Source: Psoroptes ovis (Eukaryota; Arthropoda; Arachnida; Sarcoptiformes; Psoroptidae). From it: 64,000 bases of DNA. The notes beneath the pieces are model-generated. The model was not told the origin of the DNA. It saw nothing but the letters and a program-made list of their open reading frames with translations, and searched no databases. Of the stretch, positions 50,601 to 64,000 are shown piece after piece. The translations under genes and the position numbers were made by a program. The stretch lies in NCBI GenBank assembly GCA_002943765.1, contig PQWQ01000004.1:3410001-3474000 (forward strand), written 5' to 3'. Numbering within the stretch: the stretch's first letter is position 1; each line of letters begins with the position of its first letter.

Positions 50601-53600
50601 ACAAAAAACTTTTATTTCCATTTTTTTTTCATTCATTATCGCAAACGACAAATGACAAATGGAAATATTCTATTTCATACATCAGAAACTTGTAGATTTA
50701 ATTATTCATAGCCGTGTAAGAGAACAAAAATCAAAGAAAAATTTTCTCGCATTGGTTTTGGCCAATGATAAATGATTAAAAATTCAAATTGAAAGTAGAA
50801 AATTTTTAATTATTTCAACTATCAATTATTATTGATGATTTGACTATTAATTATTTTTTTTGAGGAGAAAACAAATGTCACAATAAAAAATGTACATTTT
50901 TCAATAACAATACCATGTAGATTGATTGCGCATCTGAAATTTTCATATTTTCATTACATTTTTTTTCTGTCAATGGCATTGCTTTGATGATTTCTTTTTA
51001 CGAAATAAACTAAATCATTGAAAAATGTTTAAATATCAAACATTTGATTCATCACACCAACAACCACAATGGTTAAATCAAATGTGTTTTTCATTAAATT
51101 AATGAAAAATTTTTGAATTTCGAATCATTTATTTATTTTTGATTTGATTTCAATCTTTTTTTTTTTTTTTTTTTTTGAATTAAAATTTTAAAAAATTTAA
51201 TTCAAATTTCTCTTCGAGGAAAAAATAGATTAAAATCTGAAATCTCAGAATATCGAATGTGAAAATTTTCCACAATTTAAATAATCAAAATTATTTATTT
51301 ATTTTATTTTAATTCATCAAACAAACAGAACAAATAAAACAAATAAGACAAACAAACAAATGATAATGTTTCTTAATCAATGATGTTTTGGAATAGAAGT
51401 AAACGAAATGAATAACGAGATTTCTTTCAAACGATTCGTTATTTATTTTCATGCAAATATTTCATATGAAATCTTTATTTATTTTTGTTTGTTTGATTTT
51501 TGTTTCTTTCAATTTTCAATTCGCTTCAAGTGTGTTCAAAGCTTATAGAATTTCATTTCATTTCATTTCAATTCAATTTAATCAATGATTTATTCATTCA
51601 TTTGATTCATTTTTTTTAGAATTTTGACTTTTTGATTTTCCGGTCTATGTTTGTTTGTTTGATTGCAGTGAATGAATGAATGAATGAATTTAGAACTGCG
51701 AAAATTCAAAGCATTTTTTTCTGTGAAATTTGAAAATCTAATCAATTGAAAATTCTGAGTAAATTTTGGCATTTTCTTACGAGTTGTCATTGTTGTTTCG
51801 AAGAGAATCATGTGTCAATCAAACTGTGTTTGTTTGAAATAAATGAATAAATTTCAATTTCGTAAATTTTTATTCAAAGAATTAGTTTAAAATTCTTTGA
51901 ATTTCAATTGGTGAATCTTTTTTCTTTGAAATAAATTTTCGAGAAAAAAAATCGGACAAAAACTTGATTGAATTGATCAATTGTGATTTCACTTGAAAAC
52001 GTTTTTTTTTTTTTTTAAATTATCATTTTGATTGTTCAAAATAAATTGATCGTAATGGTTAGTTTATTTATTTATTTATTCTTTTTTTTCAAATAATTAA
52101 TTGAAATGATCAATTAATTTCTTTTGGCAGCAAAAAAAAACCAAAGCAATATTTTTGATTCGACGAAAATTTAGACAGAAAAATTCGCGATAACAAATTG
52201 AACCAAAAAGCAAAAAAAAAAAAAAAATCAAAAAATTATTATTATCATTAAAATTCCATCCATAATTCGTGAGAAAGAAAGTGAGAAATAGATGGAAAAC
52301 GATGATGATGATGAAAATTGTCTAAAAATTCGTGATACAACAACAAATAGATAATAATGGCATTGTAGATCACAGTTGAAAAAGAAATGAGGAAAAAAAA
52401 TGATGTATCATCAAATTACAATGGACCATTATCAATCATTTTGATAATAATAATAATAATAATTTTTGTTTTCTCAATTTTTTTTTTTTTTTTTGGAGTA
52501 TTACTTGAAATTTTTTTTTTCTTTCAAATAATTGAAATTTTTTTTTCTGTTGAAGACCATTATTTGTGAATATAAATTGCAAGTAATTTATTATCTTTAT
52601 GATAGAATAATAGACTAAACATTGAAGAGAGAGAGAGAGAGAGAGAGATTTAACATCAAAAACAGAAGCAAATAATGATAATAATAATAATAATAATAAC
52701 AAGCAAACAAGCAATCAAACCAAACCAAACTAAACCAAACAAATAATAGCTTTTAAAAGAATAAAAACACTGGAATAATACCAAATTTTAGAAGTACTGA
52801 GTGGTAGAAAAAAGCATTTATCTTGTCATAATTTTGTCATAATGGTCAATCATTTTCACATTCAATGATAATAGAGTTTTTATTGTTTGTCATAATTTTC
52901 AGCGCAAAACAAAAAAAAATAGATCATTATTATTAGCTAATGAATCATTATGTTGTACGCTTTTACCGGTAAAATATTTCAAAAAAAAAAAAAAAAAAAA
53001 ATACATTTGAAATAATGGGAAAAATATCAAGAATTTAAATTCAAAAATTATTAAAAAGGCAAAAATGACTAAACTAAACTAAAACCGGTGACAAAACATC
53101 AAATATCACCCATAAATAAATGAATCAAATGATGTACCCAGAAAAAAAAAGGTTTTTTAATAAAAATATTGATTAATGTTTTCTTGGTTTATTTTAAGAT
53201 GTTTTTTTTGGCTGGTACAAAATTAATATGTCCATAAGGGATTTTCTATTTTTATCATCATTATTTTCTATACGTATTAAGTAGTAATTTGAAGAATTTT
53301 TTATAAGTACAAACAAATACAAATACAAATACAAAATAGATTGATTGTCATTCTCTTTTCATTCGTGAGATATGAATTATTTCAAAAATAAACCAAGAAT
53401 GAACCATAAGTCGAAGAAGTTTGTAAAGAAAAATTGATGAAACAAAACGAAAAAATAATTTAAAAAATGAACATCATTCATAAAATAATACATTTGAAAC
53501 TTGGACATGTACTCATTCTCGATACAAACACCCCCGCAATCAAACAAAAAAAAATCGATCAAAATTATTGATTAATTTCAAATTAATTAATTTTGAAAAT

Positions 53601-53789
53601 ATCAGAGTGAAAAAAACAATTGAAAACATTATCGATACAACCCAAACATTACAATATAACAATAGACTACAAACTCGGAAACAAATTAAATATTTTTGGT
53701 ACTGAACGTCGACTAAATTGGAAAACTTGGACACTCGAAAAACCTAATGAATCCTGAATTAATTGAAACAATTGAAAAAACATTTTGAT
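47696..53789. other. Gene-free AT-rich DNA
   Basis: Beyond the 3' UTR of paralogue 3 there are only microsatellites and A/T tracts. A short GC-richer patch at 50389-50433 follows a CATCAG acceptor-like site but is too short to assign. Confidence 0.55.
47824..47829 (+). terminator. Candidate poly(A) signal of cathepsin B paralogue 3
   Basis: AATAAA about 128 bp after the stop codon. Common word in this DNA, so modest support. Confidence 0.35.
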
Positions 53790-53853
53790 TTATCTCGCAA
53801 TCTTTTTTGGATGAATTCTTCGGGTCACAGTAAATTCCTTATCGTAATAACCC
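53790..53853 (-). other. Candidate terminal exon, unrecognised
   Basis: Minus strand: a good pyrimidine tract and TTTTTTTAG acceptor, then GYYDKEFTVTRRIHPKKIAR and TAA. Basic, charged composition differs from surrounding AT-driven frames. Upstream exons would lie at higher coordinates and were not identified. Confidence 0.28.
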
Positions 53854-54963
53854 CTAAAAAAATGGAAAAATATTGAAAAATACAAATAATTTCACATATA
53901 TTTCATACTTCCGAAAACTAAAAAATTCAATTTAACAAAATTTCATTTATTTTATTTATTTATTCAACTATTTTTTCAAATTTGTCAACCATTTTCAATC
54001 AATCAATCAATCAATCATTCATTCATTCATTCATTTTAGAGCCAACAAGAAAAATTCAATGAATCAAGGAATTTTAATTTTTCTTGGAAAAAAATGCAAG
54101 GTATTTCTACTTTCTACTTTTCATTCCCTTTGGCCCAGAACATAAAAAATAAATCAAAGAAATAGAAAAGGACAAAAGATGAATTACAATCAAATTCAAA
54201 TGTTTTTTTTGTATATTTGTAAGTGAATGTGTATATAATATGTTTAAAAAGCATCATCATCATCATCATTATTATTATTGTTTGATATCATTTAATATCA
54301 TCGAAAGAAATCAGCAACAGTAGCAATGAATCAGTCGAATCAGTGATATAAATTGTTACCAAAATATCATTACAAAACATTATAAAATTAACCAAGAGAG
54401 AGAAAAGCAAAGCAGAGAAAAAAATAGTAAGGAATGATATAATATATATTTTCTCGAATATTTGCTGAATTGGCAAAATGTATCATGTATTATTGTTTTA
54501 TTGTTGGACAAAAATACATGAGATACATAATAATTGTAAAGAAAATATAGAATAATAATAATAATAATAATACAAATGATTCAATGATATTCCTATGACT
54601 TGAATTCCAATTATTGGATAAATTTCAAAAATATATGTTGGAATTTCATTCATTTTTTTTCAGGATTTGTTTCAATTCATTTCAATTCAAATTTTGATTG
54701 TTTCTCATTCATTCAAATTCTCATTTTACTTGTTTTTTTTTCGGGTTTGAATATATTTTTATCTTTTCAAAATCATTTTTACTCATATGATTATTGAAGA
54801 ATATATTTTCTATTCAATGAAGCTATCAATGAAAGCAAAGAAAAAATGAAAGAAGAATATTTTCAAGAAATAAATAAAAATGGAAAATCAAATCCAAGAC
54901 ACACAATGAGATATGAAAATATATGTATATACATTATTATTGGACATTATTAAAACATCGTAA

Positions 54964-54967
<4 letters not shown>

Positions 54968-54994
<27 letters not shown>
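54968..54994. repeat. (CAG)9 microsatellite
   Basis: Nine perfect CAG units in non-coding AT-rich DNA. Shorter CAG/CTG clusters occur near 42903, 59724, 62437, 62528 and 62778. Confidence 0.95.
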
Positions 54995-54997
<3 letters not shown>

Positions 54998-57900
54998 TTC
55001 ATATGAAAATTATTGGAAAAATTATTATTATTATTATTTCAGATGAATTACTTTCAGATTTTGAAGCAAAATTTTGTCCATTTATTTTTCAATTCGATTA
55101 CTTTCTATTATGTTTGATTTTTTTTTCTCGGTTGAATTTGCTCTTTTCATTCAATTTCTTTTGTTAAAATATTAGATTCATTTACAATCCATTGATAATG
55201 TCCATGATGTTCATAATGAATGAATGAACAAAATTCAATAGAATGAAATGAAATGAAAAACGAACAATTTATTGGTTCATTTTTTTTTGGCTCAAATAAT
55301 CATCATTCGCGTTTGAGTTCACATACACACACACACACAAAATCGATTCCGATTGCTCAATTGATCAATTTTGTTTTTTGTTTGAGATAAAAAAAAAATA
55401 TTTGCTCACTATTCAATTCAATGAATTTTGTATGATTTACAAAAAATGAATCAATGAGAAATATAATGATTTATATTTTTCATTATTTTGCCATTTTCGG
55501 ATGAGAAAAGGGTTTATTTTTTTTAATGAAAATAAAGGTTATTCATATTTATGTATTCATTCAATATTTTCATTCACCGATTTCATCATTATTATTATCA
55601 TCATCATAATGACTAGTATTTATAATTATTGTATCATTAACTCATAATTAACTTACTCGTAACTCGTAATAACTCTTTGATTTTCATTTATAATTTTCCG
55701 GATAATTTTTTTCCGCCATAAACAGCGTAATTAGTTTTTTTTTGTCGAATTAATTTTTAATGTGGAATATAAAAATTGTCAAAGAGCTGCATTAGTTCAG
55801 TTGTTCTCATAATTAATCTTGGTGACACTGATTTCATTCAACAAGATCATTATTATATCAGGTCATTTGAAAATAATGGGAAAATTTCCGTTATATTTGC
55901 CTGAACGAAAAAAAAAGAGTTTGACAGGTTGACAAAGAAAACAAAGAAAATATCGCTGGAATTTTGCTCATAGAATTATCGTTATTCAATGAGATGATTA
56001 AGAATAAACGACAATAACCAGATGTGCAATAATCTTGAGCCATATTGCAATCATGAGTGAAAAGTTCAAAATTCAATCCACTCAAAAGGTTGTTTTCACT
56101 GCATTGCATAACAAATATTTTTAACATTTCAATTCGTTCATTCAAATAATTGTTTAAATTTAAATTGAATTTTAGCGTAGCATTTGAACAGATTCAATAA
56201 TGAGCACTATTATTATTCAAAGAAATATAAATCATATTAATGAATTAATAAATGAATGACATAATCAAACAAATAGGAGTTTGTCAAATAATTTCCATTT
56301 ATTTTCATGTCAAAATATTGAAAATAAAATAATTCATACATTTTCTATTGCCATTCAAATAGACAAAAATAAGATGTATTCATTTATAGTTATGACGATT
56401 ATTATTACTATTATTGATATTAGTGCTTGTAACACGGATACAATTATTATTTATTGTATTTTAAACATTAAACATGAAAATAAATTTAAATTGAAAATAA
56501 AATAAAATAAAAATATTATCATTATTTCTGCTAAATTGACATTTATCTGACAATATTTTCTATTTATTTCTATTTTTTTTTTTTTTTTGCCCGACAAAAT
56601 TCATGACAAAAATACAAAATAATGATTATTATCATAGTACAAATCTTGTTTTGAATGAATATTTTTAGAATTAAATGGGATTTTCATTTTCAATTTTATC
56701 GTCATTTTTGAATTCAATTTTATAAAAATATCCATCCATTCATTCATTCATTGAATTTGTATTTCAATTTGAAAATTTCGAAATTGAATTATGCATTTTT
56801 TTTATACAAATTTGGAGAATTTTTTGAAGAATGACAGCTCAAAAAAAATAGATTCAAATCAATCCTATCAAAAAATTTCATGTAAAATCGATTCTGATTA
56901 TTATTATTTTTCATTCATTCAACCCTTCAAATTTCTGAATTTTGCTTCAATTTTTATTAGTTGAAATACACGTGAAAATACTTTTACGTAATAAAAAAGT
57001 TTAAAAGTCGAAAAGTTTAAAAAAATGGAAAATATATGAAACATTGTTTTGCATTCATTCATTCAAAAAAAAACCTATCAAATAGAATTACATATTATCA
57101 AAAAGAAAAAAAGTGCACATTAACTCTTGACATTTGACATCATTATTTTCAAACGAGAAAACAAAAAAAAATATTCATACATCATCAATGTATTTATTTT
57201 ATTTCATTTATTTATTTCATTCATTCATTTTTATTCTTTTGTCATAAAAAAACATGACATTTTCAGATATTGAATTGCATTTTGAATTGATTGTATCATT
57301 AGAGCGAATGGAAGAAATGAAAAGTCATAGAAAAATACAAAAAAAAAATGAATCAAGTCAAATGATGTATGAGATGTGTGTTTGTGTGTATGTGTATGTA
57401 TAAATGATGATGTATTTGTTGTATTTGCACTTGTACTTGTACTAATACTTGCTGGTATTCATTTATATATGATGTATTCATATTTCATTTATTCATTTAT
57501 TTATTTTTTTTGTCAAAAAAAAGTATCATTATTAAGTATGGAGAGATACGAGTGTAAGAGAGAAAATGGAGCTTCAAACAAATATTCAATATACGAAATA
57601 CATGTGTATCGGGGAAAAAATAAATAAATAAATTTTTGATTGTCAAATGAAGAAAAATGTGTGTCATAAACACATATATTACACACACACATAATATATT
57701 ATTTTATTCACTCATAAACACGAAGAAAACATTTAAAATATAAAAAATAATGTAATGTACACATTTAAACATGCATGAAATAAAATAAAGTATTTGAAAT
57801 TGAAACTCTTTCAAATCACTCATAGTGAAAGTAGTAGTAATATTATGATGTGCACATAAACACACGTCAGATGTCAAATTCGTGTTTTTGAACTGCAAAC

Positions 57901-60016
57901 ATTTGAAAAGTGTAACAAGGCGAAAACTTGAGCAAAAACTGAGAGAGAGAAAACACTAAGAATCGAAAACACATCAAAGTGAAAAATATCAAAGTGAATT
58001 TATCTTGGCCCCCTTGATTTCAACTTATTTTCGGGCTCGGTTCATCGATTTGATTCAGTTCATTTCAGGTCAATTGATTTCTTCGCACACATTGATTCCT
58101 GAATAATCGAAAAATAAATAAATAAATACTTTTAAAGCTGTGTTTTACTTATTTGCTAAAAAAGTAATAGAAAATCAATCAACTTTTATACATGAATTTA
58201 TACATTTATATCACCCAAACAACACTATGCCTACTTTTCACAACTTTAAAATGATTGAAAAGCGAAAATTTTCTTTGGATTTTTTTTTCTTTTATTTTTT
58301 GCAAATATCGAAATAGCAAAAATAGTACGACACTGATTTTGATATTGATAAAAATGGTGATTAGCAGCAGATGAATTGAATGGAAAAAAGTGGAATGAAT
58401 GAATCAAGTTACAGGCTAAATTTTTCAACTAAAAAAAAGACTATTTTAGCAGAGATTATTTAGCGATTGAGGATTGACGATAATGAATGAAAGAATGGTG
58501 TGAAAGGATAGAAATTTTATTGAAATAAAAAAAAATTTAAAGTCAAATAATGTCAAATAATATCATTTGGTGAATTATTTCTTGTATGAATTTCATTGAA
58601 AGGAATTTGGTTTCAATTTGTGCATTAAATGGATTCAAAAAAAAATAAAAAAATAAAAATTCAATTTCAATGAATTAATAATTTCAATCGCAGACAAAAT
58701 ATTGATGGCAAAAAAATATTTATGAAAAAATTAAAGAAAAAATAAAGATTCACTTTTACCGAGGATTGAAAATCTTGAATTATTGAATGAATTTCATTTT
58801 TTTTTTCTTTTAGAAATAAAGAAAAAATAAAGCTTTTCAAATAATTCCAGACATACGATAAACGATTGCTGTTATCAGTTACACTTTGCTTATGTCGATA
58901 TTTGCCAAAATACCTTGGAATTATTTGGTTCTCGAAAATTCTCTCCTCGAAATTCATTCGTTTATTTATTTATTTATTTAGTTATTTATCACCTATAAGA
59001 ATGCCTGATTTTCTGTACACAATTTTGCTTCAAATCGTTTAGTTCTATAAATTCTGGTTTTAAAAAATAACCGTTTTCACATTGCGAAAATCACTCTCAA
59101 AACACTGAGAATTCGAGCGATATATTACAGTCGATATTAATCGTAGAATTCTAATGGAAAATGAAAATAAATTCTATGAAAATTATTCATTAATCAAATA
59201 ACATCATTTATTTATTTATTCATTCATTTTTCAATTTTATTCTCGAATCAATTCAGGAAAAAACAAAAAACAAAATCAATGCCAGCACAACAACAATAGA
59301 CCTTGAAATGATTGAAAATAATAATAATTTCAATAAAATAATAATAAACAAACAAAATAGACTATTACAGTCATTGAAATGAAAGGGTTAATGATAATAA
59401 TAATATTAATAATTTTTTATTGATTTTATCATTAAAAATTCAATGATGAATTTCCACAGAAAAAATTATTTGAAAAATTTTAAATTTTTCAAATTTTTCT
59501 AAGCAATCATTCATAAACAAACGTTATTTTGAATAATTTTAAATTTTAAGATTTTCATTTCTTTGTTGAATATTTCAATCATTATTTCATTATTCTATTC
59601 AATATATTCTAATTTAGCTGAAATTCTCAAAAATAAAAAATAAAGAAAAATAAAAATTCATTTCCATACATAAACATTTTTTGCTTGGAAAACTTTCTCT
59701 CAATGATAAAACAATTGCAACAACAGCAGCAGCAGCAGCAGCAATGTCCCAGATGTATAATTTTCAAATATAAATTTTCTTGTTTTTTTTTTGTTTTCTC
59801 GATATTTTATTTTTATATTTTCTTTTCTTTTCTTTTTATTATCATTATTATTATTATTATTCTGTTCAAACGTAATTTAAATTCAATTGCGTATATCAAT
59901 ATATATTCGCATATCAATTTGCAGCTACATTTTGAAAAAATGCATGCATATTTAAATTCAAGCAAGCAAGCAAGCAAGCAAACAAACAAACAAACAAACA
60001 AATTTACGCACAAATA

Positions 60017-60099
60017 TTAGCTTGTCCGCAATGTTCATTCTGCTTAAATTCAAAATAATTGCTCATTGAAAATTGGCCATGACTTTTGGGACAATCTAA
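60017..60099. mobile_element. Degenerate mariner-type MITE
   Basis: Starts TTAGCTTGTCCGCAATGTTC and ends TTTTGGGACAATCTAA, TA on both sides (60015-60016, 60100-60101). Inner part diverged. Confidence 0.7.
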
Positions 60100-62316
60100 T
60101 ATAATAATAATAATAATATTCATACAATATGCAAAGTTATTATCAAACAACATTTTCATGTTCAATTGTTTTGTCATTTATTTATTTATTTATTTATTTA
60201 TTCATTTTTCCATTTCATTTTTCTTGTCTTCTTTCATGCTTATTTTGTTTGGTACGGTATATTTCAATGTATTTCAATGTGTGTGTGTGTGTTTGTGTTT
60301 GCGTATATCATTCACAAACACAACAGTTCTGTGTTTTATCATTTTTAATTTTATTTTCCATTCAAAAAAAAGGATGGAAAAAGAAAGGAAATAAATTCAA
60401 TTCAATTCAATTTATTCACATTTATGTACATTAAAATTTGCAAAGATGAAAAAAAAACGGTAAATTTACAAAATAAATTTTTTGCAAAATTTTTTTAAAA
60501 TTCATAAAATATAATTTTGAATACCTTTTGGTATATATATGCGTGTGTGTGTGTGTGTGTGTATATTTGAATTTCAATGTGGAATTCAAAGTTTCCATGG
60601 AAAATGTACGGAAATTTTTACATTTCGTTGTTTTGGAATAAAAATTTTGTTTTTTTTTTCTTTATTAATCAAATAAAAGTGGAAATTAATAAATTATTAT
60701 TTTTATTATTTTTTTTGAACAAAAATTATTCAAGTTTCATAAATTATTTTTCATATAATTAAATTATTTTGAAATTTTGACATTTTTTTAAAACTTTTAG
60801 CTTTGTTTGACTCAATAATTTTGGTCAAAAAGTCAATTGAAAATTTCGATTTCTTCGAATATTGACGGAAATGTCTGTCAATCGACAAAGAACTGTCATT
60901 GAAATCAAATTTTATATTCATTTGTTTATTTGAGAAATGTATGCCGTGCAGTGAAAACAACATTCACTCCATAATTCATTTACAAAAACGCACGTTATTA
61001 GCACGGATTAGCATTTTCTATCAGATTGGATTCATCTTTGGGTGCTTTTTTCTTATAAAAATACTTATCTATTTTTCAAAAAAAAAAAAAAAAAAAAAAA
61101 ATACCAGATTGCTCTGGTGGCCAAAGGTAAAAAAACGCTTCAACCCATTGCATTGCAAACAAACGAAATTCAATTGAATATTGATCATTTTGAATTTTTT
61201 TTCAGTGAATAAAATGGTCTAAATGGTCATTCAGTAATTGAAATCAATTTCAAAGCCATACACTTTTCAAAGCACTTTCACCAAAACAAAATACACAAAA
61301 AAAAACAATTTTCGCATTATTCATGGATATATTTCTAGATGGTAACAAATTTAGAATTTTTACATTTTCGACATTTAATTTTAGGTTTAAATTTTATTTG
61401 ACAAAAATAGAATAGAAGAGAAAAAAAAATTGAAATTAAAAGTTTATCATTCTTCATTAGTCATTCATTGATGTACATTTATGTTGCCTAATTCTATTTT
61501 CTATTTTCAGAAATAGCCGAAAAACAATGGTAGAATCTTGCAAAGAATATTTGCCAAAGCATTTCCAATGAATCGATAAAATAAAACCCATAATAAAATA
61601 GAATAAATTGAAACAAAACAAAATCAAAAGAAAGAGGAAAAGCAAAAAAATAAAGCCGATCAAATAAAAGATTGCAAATTCTTGTGAATATACAAATAAT
61701 AAAACCTCGAAACAAATGATGAGAATAAAACAAATAGAAAAGCATGCACCAACAAAAAATACGAAAATGAACAAAACCAATACGAAAATACACATTCATA
61801 CATATGAATATAATGTAAAACAAATAAAAATTGTGGAAAAGTGTGGAAAAAGACAAAAAAAAAATGCAAAGAATAAAATAAAATAAACACATTGATTTGT
61901 TTGAAAAACGACAAAGCGACAAATCACACTCGATATCATTCATACCGAAAATAGACACACAAATTAAATGATAATAAATCTGATGGTAAAAAGCTGGTGT
62001 TTATAATACAATATACCATTTTCAAATGTGAATTGAATGGAATGGAATGAGAATGAGAAAACGAAAGAAATAATTTAACAAATGAATTCGATTTTGGTTT
62101 TGGAAAATAATTGAAATAAATAAATAAATGAAACATTTAAGCTAATCGCATTTAATTAGATATCGTTTCATTATTGCCATTATTATAATTATTATTATTA
62201 TTACCATAATCATCAATTATTATCATTTCAAATTTTACCGACAAACAAATAATATTAAACGACGACAATGACGACGACGACCACTGAGAAAAACAAAGCA
62301 AAGAAAAAAAAATATA

Positions 62317-62396
62317 TTAGGTTGTCCCATAAGTTCTTGCCGATTTTCCAATGATTTTCTACAATATAACCGACAAGAACTTATGGGACAACCCAA
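62317..62396. mobile_element. Mariner-type MITE, 80 bp
   Basis: Left arm TTAGGTTGTCCCATAAGTTC, right arm ends TATGGGACAACCCAA. TA duplication at 62315-62316 and 62397-62398. Among the best-preserved copies. Confidence 0.92.
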
Positions 62397-64000
62397 TAAA
62401 TAAACGATTGTAATTAGTGAATTTTGCTTAGCAGCAACAGCAGCAGCAGCAGCAACAAACAAACTTTGTTTATTTGTTTCGTAGCTTAGATTCTAACAAA
62501 TTAATGATTTCAATATGATCGGTTTTTGCTGCTGCTGCTGTCTAATGTATGTCTAAATAAATAAAATTAATGAAATCGAAATGAAATTGGACGAAATTCG
62601 AATGAATGAAACCTAATGAATTCAATTGAAACAATTAACTTAAACAACAAATCAGAGACCAGAGAATAAGCAACGAAATAAACTGTTGGAAACTGTCTTT
62701 GAATCAATTTTTCGTAAAAACAATACGGGTGGAGAGAGAATAAGGTGCAAAGTTTTTTGTCAAATTTTGGTATTTCTCTGCTGCTGCTGCCATTGCAGAA
62801 ACATGCGTATCCAATTATCAATATTATTTATTTATTTGATTTGATTTAATTGTGTGTGATGTGTGTGTGTCTGTATGTATTGTTTTACATTATACATCAA
62901 CAAAATGAATGAATTAATAAATATATGAATATTATTGTTCAACAAACAAATAAACATAGCGAAATAAATTGACAGAAATTTACGAATTTTAATTTGATTA
63001 CGAATCATTTTTCAATGTGTAATCAAATAATATGTCATTATTCAATGTGTTTGTACTTTTTTTTTTTTTTTTTGTTCGTTTGTTTGTATGTTTGAAAGGT
63101 TTTCGTGAATGTTTTTTGAAATACATAATCATACGGATGATCATACAAATGAATGTGAAAACAAAATAAACGAAATAATAAACAAAATATTTGGATCATA
63201 AATAGAAAAATAGATGCGAAAAACTTTCAATTGTACATACATAGCTTATTTTTTGGTAGAATGAAACTAATGAAAACAATCAATGAATTATTGTGTTTGA
63301 TAATTGAATGATTGGCAACAGTTGAAAGAATGAACAAAAGAAACAAATTTCATTCAGAATATTATTTTATTCTTGGTTGAAGAAGAAAATAAGAAATAAT
63401 ATCTTAGAATTTATGTTTGTTCATTCACACAAGATTCATTGAAATATATATCTTCTTATTTTTATTTTTATTTTTTTTTGACACATAAGCTTCTACATCG
63501 ATGCAATGTCATTCATATGTCTTTGAAACAAGAAAAAAAACAGAAAAATTTATCCAACGTAAATATTGGACAAAAAAAAATTCTTTGATTCATTTTTTCA
63601 TACAATTACTTGGTTCATTTGTACACATATCAATCATAAATAATAATAATAATAATAATAATGAATAGCAATCAATGATAAACAATTGACCAAACAAATA
63701 AACTTTCATTTATTTATTTTTCTAGGGTTTAGGGTTTCCTCAACAATATCATATCAATATTCTAATCAAATCAAAGAAATTTATATCAAAGAAAACAAAA
63801 ATTATTGAATGAATAAATAAATGATGATAATAATAATCAAACATAATGAATACAACAGATAACAAATGAACCGGAACAAATAAACATGAAATTTTTCAAT
63901 TTTTTTTTAAATTAAAATGAATAAAGCGAAAACAAAGGGACGAATGCTGAAAATACCAATGAAGAAAAGAATAAGAATAATATAAACTTCATTCTGATGA

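Larger units (their letters stand above)
53854..64000. other. Gene-poor AT-rich DNA
   Basis: Two mariner MITEs, CAG clusters and several mixed-composition but unrecognised frames (minus near 55.9-56.1 kb and 58.8-58.96 kb; plus near 62.65-62.75 kb). The 154-codon minus frame at 61494-61958 is a product of an A-rich plus strand. Confidence 0.5.

Noticed and set aside
61457..61958. 154- and 112-codon minus-strand ORFs, hydrophobic and Phe-rich
   Set aside because: Two frames are open at once because the plus strand is A-rich and lacks stop complements. Composition is AT-driven and no family motif or codon bias is visible.
63721..63740. Telomere-like TTTAGGG words
   Set aside because: Only about one and a half copies, no array.

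Overview
This window looks like nuclear DNA from a small, very AT-rich arthropod genome. The best guess is an acariform (astigmatid) mite of the house-dust-mite type. That is an inference from base composition, short introns with GT..AG ends, and tandem cathepsin B digestive-protease genes; no species marker was identified. Most of the 64 kb is low-complexity AT-rich DNA full of microsatellites. Nearly all computed ORFs are low-complexity or antisense shadows.

Five protein-coding loci can be supported. On the minus strand at 20.3-21.0 kb there is a four-exon ERG28 homologue (ER scaffold protein of the sterol C-4 demethylation complex). On the minus strand at 23.3-24.0 kb lies the last exon of a muscarinic-type acetylcholine receptor, with TM7 followed by an unusually long Gln/His-rich tail; its upstream exons were not found. 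On the plus strand at 41.3-47.7 kb are three tandem cathepsin B-like cysteine protease genes. Each has two exons with an intron at the same phase-0 position in the propeptide, a candidate TATA box and a candidate poly(A) signal. The first two are canonical. The third has lost the occluding-loop His-His pair and its disulfide.

The mobile-element content is rich and can be read at base level. There are about eleven copies of an 80-bp mariner-type MITE with TA target duplications, and two inverted 150-bp piggyBac-type MITEs with TTAA duplications. A 1.2-kb non-autonomous hAT element has an 8-bp duplication and is itself interrupted by a 5'-truncated LINE with a 15-bp duplication. A roughly 0.82-kb inverted duplication with a 1.34-kb spacer lies at 25.3-28.3 kb, and a degenerate minisatellite at about 5 kb.

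Layout: 1-18.7 kb gene-poor with MITEs and microsatellites; 18.8-24.0 kb ERG28 and receptor exon; 25.3-28.3 kb palindrome; 28.3-41.3 kb gene-poor with the hAT/LINE nest; 41.3-47.7 kb cathepsin B cluster; 47.7-64 kb gene-poor. Several short GC-richer exon-like islands remain unexplained and are listed with low confidence.
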